In this document: one piece after another, positions 31,510 to 39,142 of the stretch | Layout of the letters: each line of letters opens with the position of its first letter | Position numbering within the stretch: the first letter of the stretch is position 1 | Source of the DNA: Neisseria sp. | Lineage (GTDB): Bacteria; Pseudomonadota; Gammaproteobacteria; Burkholderiales; Neisseriaceae | NCBI GenBank assembly: GCA_030538415.1 | Contig: JAUNTY010000027.1 | Span: forward strand, 1-39,142 | DNA length: 39,142 nucleotides | Direction of reading: 5' to 3' | Position numbers and translations under genes: made by a program | Notes under the pieces: model-generated | What the model was told of the DNA's origin: nothing | Database searches by the model: none | Seen by the model: the letters and a program-made list of their open reading frames with translations, nothing else

Positions 31510-32259
31510 GTGAATATCAAGAAAACCGCGCTCGTCGCCGCTTTGCTGTTTGCCGCTTCTTCAACGTTTGCCGCCGACATCACCGTATCCGCCGCCGCCA
31601 GCCTCAGCAATGCCTTCAAAGACATTGCTGCGCAATATGAAAAACAGTATCCGCAAGCCAAAATCCGCCTCAACACCGCAGGTTCGGGCGCTTTGTTGCA
31701 ACAGGCCGCCAAGGGCGCGCCGGTGGATGTGTTGGCGTTTGCCGATGAAGAAACCATGAACAAGGCGCAGCAGCAGGGTTTGATTGACAAGGTCAGTCGC
31801 AAAACCTTCGCCACCAATGCGCTGGTCATCGCCGCGCCTGCCGACAGCCGCCTGCGTATCAGCAAATTGAGCGACCTGGCCACGCCCGCCGTCAAGCGCA
31901 TCGCCATCAGCAACCCGGCCAGCGTGCCGGTAGGGCGCTACAGCAAGGCCGCGCTGGAGAAAGCCCGTCTTTGGAATGCGCTGCAGCCGAAAATCATCAA
32001 CACCCAGCATGTGCGCCAGTCGCTCGATTACGTGGCGCGCGGCGAAGTGGATGCGGGCTTTGTTTACAACACCGATGCGGCGCTGATGAAAGACAAGGTG
32101 AAAGTGCTGCACACCGTGGCTACCGAAGAGCCGGTGAGCTATCCGATTGCGGTGACGAAAAACAGCACAAACAAGGCAGAGGCGCAGCGTTTTGCCGATT
32201 ATGTGCGCTCGGAAAGAGGGCAGGCGGTGTTGCGGCAATATGGTTTCGGGAGGCCATAA
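31510..32259 (+). CDS. modA: Molybdate ABC transporter periplasmic protein ModA
   Basis: It binds molybdate or tungstate in the periplasm and delivers it to ModBC. The 249 residues have signal NIKKTALVAALLFAASSTFA with cleavage before ADITVSAAASL, then the ligand loops AAASLSNAFKDIAAQY and NTAGSGALLQQAAKGAPVDV, ISNPASVPVGRYSKAAL near the hinge, and GEVDAGFVYNTDA. I choose GTG at 31510 because it gives the signal peptide directly; an ATG at 31468 lies in an uptake sequence and lacks a ribosome site. modB and modC are more than 1 kb downstream, after an unrelated acetyltransferase gene and a hairpin. Confidence 0.92.
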   Translation: MNIKKTALVAALLFAASSTFAADITVSAAASLSNAFKDIAAQYEKQYPQAKIRLNTAGSGALLQQAAKGAPVDVLAFADEETMNKAQQQGLIDKVSRKTFATNALVIAAPADSRLRISKLSDLATPAVKRIAISNPASVPVGRYSKAALEKARLWNALQPKIINTQHVRQSLDYVARGEVDAGFVYNTDAALMKDKVKVLHTVATEEPVSYPIAVTKNSTNKAEAQRFADYVRSERGQAVLRQYGFGRP

Positions 32260-32451
32260 CCATAAAGCGGGGATAAGATGGAAATAATAATTTAATATTA
32301 TCAAAAAGTTAGCGAGAGATTTAATAATTAATATACTAACGTGTTGAATTATTTCGATAAAACTTTTAAATTTATTGAACTTCCTGCAGATTGCTTGTAT
32401 CCTACCTCCAAGAAAATTTGTGTCAATCATCAGGAATGGTCAAGTTTAATC

Positions 32452-33045
32452 ATGAAATCGATTTATGTTTATGGCAACGGCGGACATGGGCAGGTAGTGG
32501 CCGATATCGCCCGTGCGGCGGGATACGGGCAGGTTGTTTTTCTTGATGATGCCGGTGCCGATAAATTTGATGAAAACTTGCCCAAAGGCGATATCATCGT
32601 GGCGGTGGGTAACAACAACGTTCGCCGCCGCCTGTGCAAGCGCGTGCAGGCAGCAGGCTTTAATCTGGTGTGCCTGGTGCACCCCAGCGCCGTAATCTCA
32701 CCCAGCGCTATGCTCGGTGCGGGCGTGGTGGTGATGCCGTTGGTGGTGGTGAATGCGCGCGCCCGCATCGAAGAAGGTGTGGTCATCAACACCGCCGCGG
32801 TAGTGGAGCACGACTGCCAAGTACATGCTTATGCCAATATCTGCCCGAATGTCTCACTGGCGGGCAATGTGGTGGTGGGAGAGGAGACGGACATCGGCAT
32901 CGGCAGCTGCGCCATCCAGGGTATAAATATCGGCGCCAACAGCCTGATTGGGGCGGGCAGCGTGATTGTGAACCATGTAGCGGATAATGTGGTGGCGTTC
33001 GGCAATCCCGCGCGCACGCAGCGGCTGTTGCACAACAGCGCCTGA
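32452..33045 (+). CDS. NeuD/PglD-type sugar acetyltransferase
   Basis: A 197-residue protein with an N-terminal Rossmann-like domain (YVYGNGGHGQVVADIARAAG) and a C-terminal left-handed beta-helix of hexapeptide repeats (from VHPSAVISPSAMLGAGVVVM to VVAFGNPARTQR). Such enzymes use acetyl-CoA to acetylate sugar nucleotides or sialic acid; PglD and NeuD are examples, and the fused PglB of meningococci has a similar domain. The catalytic His-Glu/Asp region appears as VVEHDCQVHAYANICP. No glycan gene adjoins it; it sits inside the mod locus. The 190-bp AT-rich leader (ATAATTTAATATTAT and similar) is unlike its surroundings, suggesting acquisition. The start is uncertain: ATG 32452 is preferred, GTG 32341 possible. 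Confidence 0.82.
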   Translation: MKSIYVYGNGGHGQVVADIARAAGYGQVVFLDDAGADKFDENLPKGDIIVAVGNNNVRRRLCKRVQAAGFNLVCLVHPSAVISPSAMLGAGVVVMPLVVVNARARIEEGVVINTAAVVEHDCQVHAYANICPNVSLAGNVVVGEETDIGIGSCAIQGINIGANSLIGAGSVIVNHVADNVVAFGNPARTQRLLHNSA

Positions 33046-33071
33046 CGTTTTAGCATGCCGGCGCAACAGCC

Positions 33072-33102
33072 AGGCCGTCTGAAACCCACGTTTCAGACGG
33101 CC
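33072..33102 (+). terminator. Uptake-sequence hairpin after the acetyltransferase
   Basis: AGGCCGTCTGAAAC and GTTTCAGACGGCCT around CCAC, 26 bp past the stop and followed by TTTTG. It separates modBC from the upstream transcript. Confidence 0.75.
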
Positions 33103-33148
33103 TTTTGTATATGGTTAGTTGCAGCCATCAAGGTTTCAGACGGCTTTC

Positions 33149-33335
33149 TATAGAGGGAAAACTTAATTTCTCCGACTATATTACAACTGAACAACACCTT
33201 CTGTATACAAGGCAGCAAACCGCAGGCAGTGCAGTAGTACGGAGCTGGCGAACTTGGTGCTTCGGTGCCTTAGCCGCCGTTTTCTTTGAGCCAAGGTGCA
33301 GCAACATTATATGCAAAATGGATTGTTTGGCTATA
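33149..33335. repeat. Long, degenerate Correia element before modB
   Basis: The left end is TATAGAGGGAAAACTTAATT and the right end TTTGGCTATA. The core ACAAGGCAGCAAACCGCAGG, TAGTACGG and AAGGTGCAGCAAC is interrupted by an extra ACTTGGTGCTTCGGTGCCTT stretch, which resembles the internal insertion of the long Correia form as I remember it. It fills most of the 33046-33386 gap and ends 51 bp before modB. Confidence 0.7.
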
Positions 33336-33386
33336 AATTATCGACAGTAAAAATCCTTCCGCCATGCGGGGGAACGGAACGGGAAA

Positions 33387-34073
33387 ATGACCGAATCAGT
33401 GGCAACCGCCTTATGGCTTTCTTTGAAAGTGGCCGGATTGGCGACTTTGTTCAACATCATCTTGGGCGTGGCCGTCGGCTTCGCGTTGGCGCGTTGGCGT
33501 TTCGCAGGCCGCAATCTACTTGATACGCTGCTTACCCTACCGATGGTGATGCCGCCCACGGTGATGGGCTATTATCTGCTGGTGTTACTGGGCAGCCGCG
33601 GCGTGTTGGGCGGTTGGTTGCAGCAAAATCTGGGCATCAACCTGATTTTTACCTGGCAGGGCGCGGTGGTGGCGGCGATGGTGGTGACTTTTCCGCTGGT
33701 ATTCAAACCGGCGCGGGCGGCTTTCGAAGGCGTAAACCCGCAGTTGGAAGCGGCGGCGCGGGTGTTGGGCTTGAACGAGCGGGCAGTGTTTTTCCGCGTC
33801 AGCCTGCCACTGGCCTGGCGCGGTATTTTGGCCGGGGTGTTGCTTGCGTTTGCGCGGGCGCTGGGCGAATTCGGTGCCACTCTGATGATTGCGGGCAGCA
33901 TTCCCGGCCAAACGCAAACCTTGTCGATTGCGGTTTATGAAGCGGTGCAGGCCGGGAATGACGCCGCCGCCAACTGGCTGGTGTTGCTGATTTCGATAGT
34001 GTGCATCACCATTTTGCTGGCGGTCGGCCATCTGGCGCGGGCGCGGGACGGAAAGGGCGGCCATGCTGTTTGA
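33387..34073 (+). CDS. modB: Molybdate ABC transporter permease ModB
   Basis: The membrane channel subunit for molybdate import. The 228 residues have five or six hydrophobic helices, TLPMVMPPTVMGYYLLVLLG (typical ModB wording), and the ATPase-coupling EAA loop at EAAARVLGLNERAVFFRVSLP, then LAFARALGEFGATLMIAGSI and PGQTQTLSIAVYEAVQAG. Length is normal. The ATG follows GGAACGGGAAA. Its end overlaps modC by 11 bp. A Correia element sits just upstream in place of the usual short link to modA, so modBC probably have their own promoter, perhaps inside that element. Confidence 0.94.
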   Translation: MTESVATALWLSLKVAGLATLFNIILGVAVGFALARWRFAGRNLLDTLLTLPMVMPPTVMGYYLLVLLGSRGVLGGWLQQNLGINLIFTWQGAVVAAMVVTFPLVFKPARAAFEGVNPQLEAAARVLGLNERAVFFRVSLPLAWRGILAGVLLAFARALGEFGATLMIAGSIPGQTQTLSIAVYEAVQAGNDAAANWLVLLISIVCITILLAVGHLARARDGKGGHAV

Positions 34074-34716
34074 TATCGAGATTTGCAAAAAACTGCCGTC
34101 GTTCGAATTAAATGCACGCTTGCAGTCAAACAGCGAACGGCTGGCCATACTCGGCGCTTCCGGCTCCGGCAAAAGCCTGTTCCTGCGCCTGCTGGCCGGG
34201 CTGATGCGGCCGGATGGCGGCCATATCCGTATCGGCGGCGAACATTGGTTTGGCGCGGGCGTGGATTTGAGCGTGCAGCAGCGGCGTGCGGGGCTGGTTT
34301 TCCAGGATTACGCCCTGTTTCCGCATCTGACCGTGGCGCAAAACATCGGCTTCGGTTTGCAGCCGGGCTGGGGCAATCCGCCGAAAAAACCCTCCGAACC
34401 GGTGCGCTACTGGCTCGACACCATGCGCCTGAACCACGTGGCCGATCATTATCCGCAGCATATTTCCGGCGGCCAAAAACAGCGCACCGCCCTGGCAAGG
34501 GCGCTGGTGACCCAACCGAAGCTGCTGTTGCTGGACGAGCCGCTCTCTGCGCTGGATGCCGACCTGCGCAGCCACACCCGCCGGGAATTGGCCTATTTGC
34601 AGCGGCAAACCCGGGTGCCGATGATTTTGATTACCCACGACCAAAGCGATGCCGATGCGCTGGCAGAAGAAGTGTGGCGGATGGAACGGGGCGTGTTGTC
34701 AAACCTTTCGGCTTGA
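34063..34716 (+). CDS. modC: Molybdate ABC transporter ATPase ModC, short form
   Basis: The ATPase subunit driving molybdate import. 217 residues with Walker A GASGSGKS (near 32-39), Q-loop GLVFQDYALFPHLTV, signature ISGGQKQRTALARAL, Walker B LLLLDEPLSALDADLR and H-loop MILITHDQSDADALAEEV. Standard ModC is about 350 residues with a C-terminal MOP domain that binds molybdate and inhibits transport; here the protein ends soon after the H-loop (MERGVLSNLSA). The stop is 13 bp before a Correia element, so truncation by that insertion or decay is possible, but ATPase-only forms also exist. It overlaps modB by 11 bp. Confidence 0.9.
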   Translation: MLFDIEICKKLPSFELNARLQSNSERLAILGASGSGKSLFLRLLAGLMRPDGGHIRIGGEHWFGAGVDLSVQQRRAGLVFQDYALFPHLTVAQNIGFGLQPGWGNPPKKPSEPVRYWLDTMRLNHVADHYPQHISGGQKQRTALARALVTQPKLLLLDEPLSALDADLRSHTRRELAYLQRQTRVPMILITHDQSDADALAEEVWRMERGVLSNLSA

Positions 34717-34728
34717 GAGCGTTGTTTC

Positions 34729-34831
34729 TATAGTGAAAAAACTTACTTTAATACAAGGCAGCAAGCCGAAGACAGTACAAGTAGTACGGCTAGGGCAGCA
34801 ACGCGGTAGTAGAGTAAGTTTTTTCACTATA
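34729..34831. repeat. Correia element directly after modC
   Basis: TATAGTGAAAAAACTTACTT at the left and its inverted copy AAGTTTTTTCACTATA at the right. The core is ACAAGGCAGCAAGCCGAAGA, CAGTACAAGTAGTACGG and AGGGCAGCAACGC. The last four bases, TATA, are shared with the next element. Confidence 0.88.
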
Positions 34832-34935
34832 GTCGAAGAAATTAGATTCTGCTACGGCGTTGGCTCGCCTTGTCGTACTATCTGTACTGCCTGCGGCTCG
34901 CCGCCTTGTATCAGAATCTAATTTCTTCGACTATA
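34828..34935. repeat. Second Correia element, opposite orientation
   Basis: TATAGTCGAAGAAATTAGAT and its inverted copy ATCTAATTTCTTCGACTATA bound a reversed core (TCGTACTATCTGTACTGCCT, CGGCTCGCCGCCTTGTAT). It shares TATA with the preceding element, so the two abut head to head as in insertion of one at the TA target of the other. Confidence 0.88.
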
Positions 34936-34961
34936 TATAACAAGGATAAACATGCAGTATA

Positions 34962-34991
34962 AAAGGCCGTCTGAATATTCAGACGGCCTTT
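34962..34991. terminator. Bidirectional uptake-sequence terminator, modC/fbp
   Basis: AAAGGCCGTCTGAAT runs straight into ATTCAGACGGCCTTT, a loopless palindrome 15 bp past the fbp stop, with A/T runs on both sides. Confidence 0.82.
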
Positions 34992-35006
34992 GAGCATGCA
35001 AGCAAA

Positions 35007-35978
35007 TCAATCGTGCAGCCTGGTGGCGTATTCGACCTCTTCGCGGCTGCCCATCACCACCGATACGCGCTGATGCAGGCCTTCGGGTTGGATGTCGAGC
35101 ATGTGTTGCCGCGTGTTGCCGGAAGCGCCGCCTGCCTGCTCGATAATCAGGCTCAGCGGGTTGGCTTCATACATCAGGCGCAGTTTGCCGGGTTTTTGCG
35201 GGTCGCGCGCGTCTTGCGGATACATAAACACGCCGCCGCGCATCAGGATACGGTGGATTTCGGCCACCATCGAGGCCACCCAGCGCATGTTGTAGTTTTT
35301 GCCGCGCGGGCCGGTGTCGCCTGCCAGCAGCTCGCCGATGTATTGCTGCATGGCGGGAAACCAATGGCGCTGGTTTGACATATTGATGGCGAATTCTTTG
35401 GTGGCGGCGGGTACTTGCGGGTTGGCCAGGGTTTGCACGAATTCGCCCTTGCCGTCGAGCGTAAACACATACACGCCGCGCTTGAGGGTAAACACGAGTA
35501 TGGTTTGCGGGCCGTAAAGCACATAGCCGCTGCCTGCCTGCTCGCTGCCTTTTTGCAGGAAAGATTCGGTGGCCAGCGCGCCTGCGGGCTTGGCGAGAAT
35601 CGAAAAAATGGTGCCCACGGAAATATTCACGTCGATGTTTGACGAGCCGTCGAGCGGGTCGAACAAGACCAGATAAGCGCCGCTTTCGTTGCAAGGCACG
35701 AAGCTGTCTTCTTCTTCGCTGGCGATACCGGCCACGTTGGCATCGGTTTTAAGCGCCTGAATCAACAAATCGTTGGCAATCACATCCAGCTTTTTCTGGT
35801 CTTCGCCCTGCACGTTGCCGGTACCCGCTTCGCCGAGCACGCCTGCGAGCGCGCCTTGGCGCACTTGGTTGTTGATTTGCACACAGGCTGCGACCACGGA
35901 TTGCAATACTTGGCCAAGCTCGGCGGGCAGGGCGTTTTGCTGCAGGTGTTGCGGCAGGAATTCAGCTAGAGTAGTCAT
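35007..35978 (-). CDS. fbp: Class I fructose-1,6-bisphosphatase
   Basis: It hydrolyses fructose 1,6-bisphosphate to fructose 6-phosphate, the committed gluconeogenic step, and is Mg2+-dependent. The 323 residues contain [14 protein letters not shown], the metal-site run [28 protein letters not shown] and the substrate-phosphate region ([27 protein letters not shown]), and end in [16 protein letters not shown]. Length is normal. It starts 21 bp after the stop of a lipoprotein gene on the same strand, so the two are probably co-transcribed. The ATG is at 35978, after a weak AAAGAGAAACCG leader. Confidence 0.95.
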   Translation of the reverse strand: MTTLAEFLPQHLQQNALPAELGQVLQSVVAACVQINNQVRQGALAGVLGEAGTGNVQGEDQKKLDVIANDLLIQALKTDANVAGIASEEEDSFVPCNESGAYLVLFDPLDGSSNIDVNISVGTIFSILAKPAGALATESFLQKGSEQAGSGYVLYGPQTILVFTLKRGVYVFTLDGKGEFVQTLANPQVPAATKEFAINMSNQRHWFPAMQQYIGELLAGDTGPRGKNYNMRWVASMVAEIHRILMRGGVFMYPQDARDPQKPGKLRLMYEANPLSLIIEQAGGASGNTRQHMLDIQPEGLHQRVSVVMGSREEVEYATRLHD

Positions 35979-35999
35979 CGGTTTCTCTTTTCGTTGCGG

Positions 36000-36380
36000 T
36001 TAGGGTTGGCTTGCTGAAGATGCAGGCTCGGGCTGTCGGAGGCTTGCATCGAATTGGGTAAGGCAAGGGGTAACGGCGGTGCTCAGTTTGTTGTGCAGCT
36101 CGGGCGGAATATTCCCGGCCACGGCTTGCGCGATTTCGGCGGCAGACACCGCTTCAACCGCGTGTTGGGCTGCGCAATCGCACACCATCAGTTTTTGCTC
36201 GGCATCAAGCCGCGCCCCTGCCGGAATGCTGTCGACGCACTGGCGGGTAAACGCCCCCACGAATTCGGCGCGGAATTTATTGTCGATTTCTTGTTTGATT
36301 TGCTCTTTTTGCTCGCCACAGCCGCCGAGCAGGGCGAGGCTGAGGAGTAGGGCGGAAAGGGTGCGTTTGTTGTCGGTCAT
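36000..36380 (-). CDS. Predicted lipoprotein upstream of fbp
   Basis: 126 residues: an N-terminal signal with lipobox LGGC (Cys21) and a mature helical domain with four further cysteines (C48, C67, C69, C106), including a CDC pair, that could form disulfides in the periplasm. The C-terminus is Pro/Ser-rich. I do not recognise a named family. The gene runs 21 bp ahead of fbp and a Correia element lies 27 bp upstream of its start, so that element may influence expression of both. Confidence 0.75.
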   Translation of the reverse strand: MTDNKRTLSALLLSLALLGGCGEQKEQIKQEIDNKFRAEFVGAFTRQCVDSIPAGARLDAEQKLMVCDCAAQHAVEAVSAAEIAQAVAGNIPPELHNKLSTAVTPCLTQFDASLRQPEPASSASQP

Positions 36381-36407
36381 CGGTATCCTTGCTGGCGAAA
36401 TCTTGTA

Positions 36408-36515
36408 TATAGTGGGAAAACTTAATTTCTAATACAAGGCAGCAAGCCGCAGACAGTACAGCTAGTACGGCTAGGCGCAGCAACGCCGTAGTAGGAATTA
36501 AGTTTTTCCACTATA
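36408..36515. repeat. Intact Correia element upstream of the lipoprotein-fbp pair
   Basis: TATAGTGGGAAAACTTAATT at the left and AATTAAGTTTTTCCACTATA at the right, with a full core (ACAAGGCAGCAAGCCGCAGA, CAGTACAGCTAGTACGGCTA, GGCGCAGCAACGCCGTA). It is the best preserved copy in the window. Confidence 0.92.
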
Positions 36516-36540
36516 GTTTAATCAAAGTTATCTTTGAATG

Positions 36541-36571
36541 AAAGGCCGTCTGAAAGTTTCAGACGGCCTTT
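36541..36571 (-). terminator. Uptake-sequence hairpin after rlmJ
   Basis: AAAGGCCGTCTGAAA and TTTCAGACGGCCTTT around a single G, 9 bp past the rlmJ stop, with T-run on the minus strand. Confidence 0.8.
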
Positions 36572-36579
36572 GCCTGCGC

Positions 36580-37425
36580 TTATGCGATTTGGTAATCCAA
36601 CACGAAACGTGCGCCCTTGTCTTGCGCCAATGTTTCGGTCAGCGCGGGCAGGGTTTCTTGCAGCTGTTTGGCCAACAGCCAGGGCGGATTCATGACAAAC
36701 ATGCCGCTGCCGTGCATGCCGAAGCCGTCGGCGCGCGGGCTGTGAACGTGCAATTCGGCCAAGAGGTAATTATCGGGCGCCAGTTTTTTCAGCTGCTCGG
36801 GCAGCTTACGGCTTTCTTCGCGCGACAGGCAGGGATACCACACCAGATAGCAGCCTTGGGCAAAGCGCTTTTGCGCTTCTTTGAGGGTGTTGGCCACGCG
36901 GGCGTAATCCTGCTTTTCTTCATAGGGCGGGTCGATTAACACCGCTGCACGGCGGGTGGGCGGCGGCAATAGCGCAATCAACCCCTGATAGCCGTCGGCC
37001 TGCGCAATCTGGCCGCGCCGCCCGAGGCGGGCTTCCTGCATATTGTGTTGCAGATGCTGGAAATCGGCCGGATGCAGCTCAAACAGACGCAGTTTGTCGC
37101 CGGGGCGCATAAGCGCCTGCGCCAGCCACGGCGAGCCGCAGTAGAGGCTTTTTTGAGGCAGTATGGCGTTCAGACGGCCTATGAAACCCTGCAATAACCC
37201 GGGCAGATTGTGTGCCTCTTGCAAGCGGGCGATGCCTTGCCGGTATTCGCCCACTTTTTGCGCTTCGTTGCCGCCTAAATCATACAAACCTGCGCCGCTG
37301 TGGGTATCGACATACCAATAAGGTTTGTCTTTGCGGTTGAAATATTCAAGGGTGAGGTAGAGCACGAAATGCTTGAGCATATCGGCATGATTGCCTGCGT
37401 GGAAAGCGTGGCGGTAGCTGAGCAT
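36580..37425 (-). CDS. rlmJ: 23S rRNA (adenine-2030-N6)-methyltransferase RlmJ
   Basis: It methylates A2030 of 23S rRNA using S-adenosylmethionine before ribosome assembly. The 281 residues match the E. coli length. They begin [20 protein letters not shown], the family hallmark, with [14 protein letters not shown] as the SAM-binding strand and catalytic DPPYEEK at 165-171. [20 protein letters not shown] closes the protein. The ATG at 37425 is fixed by this conserved N-terminus; the frame is open for 40 codons upstream. glpK is divergent, and two uptake sequences lie between the two genes. Confidence 0.95.
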   Translation of the reverse strand: MLSYRHAFHAGNHADMLKHFVLYLTLEYFNRKDKPYWYVDTHSGAGLYDLGGNEAQKVGEYRQGIARLQEAHNLPGLLQGFIGRLNAILPQKSLYCGSPWLAQALMRPGDKLRLFELHPADFQHLQHNMQEARLGRRGQIAQADGYQGLIALLPPPTRRAAVLIDPPYEEKQDYARVANTLKEAQKRFAQGCYLVWYPCLSREESRKLPEQLKKLAPDNYLLAELHVHSPRADGFGMHGSGMFVMNPPWLLAKQLQETLPALTETLAQDKGARFVLDYQIA

Positions 37426-37533
37426 GAAATAAGGCCGTCTGAAAGGGTAATGCGCCATTCTAGCATAGGCGGCAGTTGCCAAGGCCGTCTGAAAAGGGTT
37501 ACATTTTGCCGAAACCAGCAGAGGGAGCATTTT

Positions 37534-39027
37534 ATGGCCGATCAATACATTTTATCGCTCGATCAGGGCACCACTACATCGCGCGCGATTGTGTTCGACC
37601 GAAAGGGGCAGGTGGTGGCTACGGCGCAAAAAGCCTATCCGCAGCATTTCCCCGAGCCGGGTTGGGTGGAGCACGACGCCCGCGAAATCTGGAGCTCGCA
37701 AGTGGCGGTGTTGGCCGAAGTGTTGGCGCAATCGGGCATTGCCGCCGACCAAATCGCCGCGCTCGGCGTGACCAACCAACGCGAAACCACGGTGGTGTGG
37801 GACAGGGCGACCGGCGAGCCGGTGTATCGTGCGATTGTGTGGCAAGACAGGCGCACGGCGCGGTATTGCGACAGCATCCGCGATGCGCATGCCGAAACCA
37901 TCCGCGCCAAAACCGGGCTGGTGCTCGACGCTTATTTTTCCGCCACCAAAGTCAAATGGATTTTGGACAAGGTGCCCGATGCCCGCAAGCGCGCAGAAGC
38001 GGGCGAGCTCTGTTTCGGCACGGTGGATACCTGGCTGGTGTGGAACCTTACCCAAGGCAAGGCGTTTGTGACCGACCCCGGCAACGCCAGCCGCACCATG
38101 CTTTTCAATATCCATACGCTGCAATGGGATGACGAGCTTTTGGCCTTGTTTGGCATTCCGCGCGCGATGTTGCCCGAAGTGAAAAGCAGCAGCGAAATTT
38201 ACGGCCATACCGAGCCGCGTTTCACCAATCATCCGATACCGATTGCCGGTATCGCAGGTGACCAACACGCCGCCTTGTTCGGCCAGATGTGCATAGAAAA
38301 AGGCATGCTGAAAAACACCTACGGCACCGGCTGCTTTTTACTGATGAACACCGGCAGCGAGCCTGTCGAATCGAAAAACAATCTGCTTGCCACCGTGGCC
38401 TGGCAAATCGGCGGCGACACCACTTATGCGCTCGAAGGCGGCGTGTTTGTCGGCGGCGCGGCCATCCAGTGGCTGCGCGACGGCGCCCGCATGATACGCG
38501 ATGCCGATGAAATCAATGCATTGGCCGCCACCGTGGCCGACAACGGCGGCGTGTATTTCGTGCCCGCGCTGGCCGGTATGGGCGCGCCTTATTGGGATCA
38601 ATACGCGCGCGGCAGCATGTTTGGCATTACCCGCGGCACCACCGACGGCCACATCGCCCGCGCCGTGCTCGAAGGCATCGCTTTTCAGGTTTACGATATC
38701 GTGAAGGCAATGGAAGCCGATGCAGGCCAGGCCACGCGCCAATTACGGGTAGACGGCGGCGCCAGCAAAAGCGATTACCTGATGCAGGTGCAATCCGATT
38801 TGTTTGCCTTTGATATCGTGCGCCCGCAAACCATCGAAACCACCGCGCTCGGCGCCGCTTATCTGGCCGGGCTGGCGGTAGGTTATTGGCAGAACATCGA
38901 TGACATCCGCGCCCAATGGCAGGCGGATAAAGTGTTCAGCCCGCAACTGCCGCTGCAGCGGGTGCAAAAAATGCTGCATTACTGGCACAAGGCGGTGAAC
39001 GCGGCGCGGCACTGGATTGACGACTGA
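37534..39027 (+). CDS. glpK: Glycerol kinase GlpK
   Basis: It phosphorylates glycerol to sn-glycerol 3-phosphate in the cytoplasm. The 497 residues are FGGY-family complete: [20 protein letters not shown] at the N-terminus, [58 protein letters not shown] and the C-terminal [28 protein letters not shown] precedes the ATG at 37534. No glpF or glpD gene adjoins it in the window. A Correia element begins 61 bp after its stop. Confidence 0.96.
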   Translation: MADQYILSLDQGTTTSRAIVFDRKGQVVATAQKAYPQHFPEPGWVEHDAREIWSSQVAVLAEVLAQSGIAADQIAALGVTNQRETTVVWDRATGEPVYRAIVWQDRRTARYCDSIRDAHAETIRAKTGLVLDAYFSATKVKWILDKVPDARKRAEAGELCFGTVDTWLVWNLTQGKAFVTDPGNASRTMLFNIHTLQWDDELLALFGIPRAMLPEVKSSSEIYGHTEPRFTNHPIPIAGIAGDQHAALFGQMCIEKGMLKNTYGTGCFLLMNTGSEPVESKNNLLATVAWQIGGDTTYALEGGVFVGGAAIQWLRDGARMIRDADEINALAATVADNGGVYFVPALAGMGAPYWDQYARGSMFGITRGTTDGHIARAVLEGIAFQVYDIVKAMEADAGQATRQLRVDGGASKSDYLMQVQSDLFAFDIVRPQTIETTALGAAYLAGLAVGYWQNIDDIRAQWQADKVFSPQLPLQRVQKMLHYWHKAVNAARHWIDD

Positions 39028-39088
39028 TTGGGTGAGTCATATTGAAAAGCCGCTTGAAAATGCTTATCCCGAACTTGACGTCATGAAA

Positions 39089-39142
39089 TATAGTCGTTTC
39101 AATTTAGTTTGATACAGCGTTGCTGCGCCTAGCCGTACTATC
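39089..39142. repeat. Correia element cut off by the window end
   Basis: TATAGTCGTTTCAATTTAGT begins the left end, followed by the reversed core GATACAGCGTTGCTGCGCCT and AGCCGTACTATC. The right end lies beyond the window. Confidence 0.8.

Overview
The window comes from a Neisseria species, most likely a commensal. Nearly every intergenic gap, and several genes, carry the neisserial DNA uptake sequence GCCGTCTGAA, almost always in the AGGCCGTCTGAA dialect rather than the ATGCCGTCTGAA form typical of N. meningitidis and N. gonorrhoeae. It also carries several Correia-type repeats (TATAGTGG/TATAGTCG ends with an internal CAGACAGTACA...TAGTACGGC core), which are typical of the genus. Genes are GC-rich and closely packed. 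No tRNA, rRNA, CRISPR array, prophage or complete insertion sequence is visible.

Left part (1-14300), mostly core metabolism and information processing: fadD (acyl-CoA ligase), mnmA (tRNA 2-thiolation), a CitMHS citrate transporter, a small lipoprotein, cysN without an adjacent cysD, recB, an MFS transporter, an RDD membrane protein and miaA (tRNA isopentenylation). The recB-MFS gap is a local cluster of ATGCCGTCTGAA-dialect uptake sequences.

The most interesting region is 14840-17378, a four-gene + strand cluster that I do not recognise as a described system. It encodes two small secreted proteins sharing a Gly/Ala/Ser-rich repeat module, a 316-residue lipoprotein whose layout resembles the CsgG/HfaB outer-membrane secretion channel, and a secreted coiled-coil protein. 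The layout suggests a dedicated CsgG-like export locus for a repeat-built surface polymer, analogous to curli or the Caulobacter holdfast anchor, but with unrelated-looking substrates.

Middle part (17400-29400): an orphan amino-acid-binding lipoprotein, mfd, a FUSC-type membrane protein, an AEC carrier next to a malic/malolactic-type enzyme (a malate module), and an XRE regulator with palindromic operators. These are followed by about 900 bp of hairpin-rich repeats including a 222-bp unit in three tandem copies, then a LysR regulator divergent from a Gdx/SugE exporter with a clear promoter and operator between them.

Right part (29400-39142): a ydiB-aroD pair (quinate/shikimate branch), then a molybdate transporter in which modA is separated from modBC by a sugar-type acetyltransferase, a terminator and a Correia element. 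ModC lacks its usual C-terminal domain. Next come two abutting Correia elements, a lipoprotein-fbp pair (gluconeogenesis), rlmJ (23S rRNA methylation) and glpK (glycerol kinase). The window ends inside another Correia element. Genes often end in hairpins built from inverted pairs of uptake sequences, which probably act as terminators.
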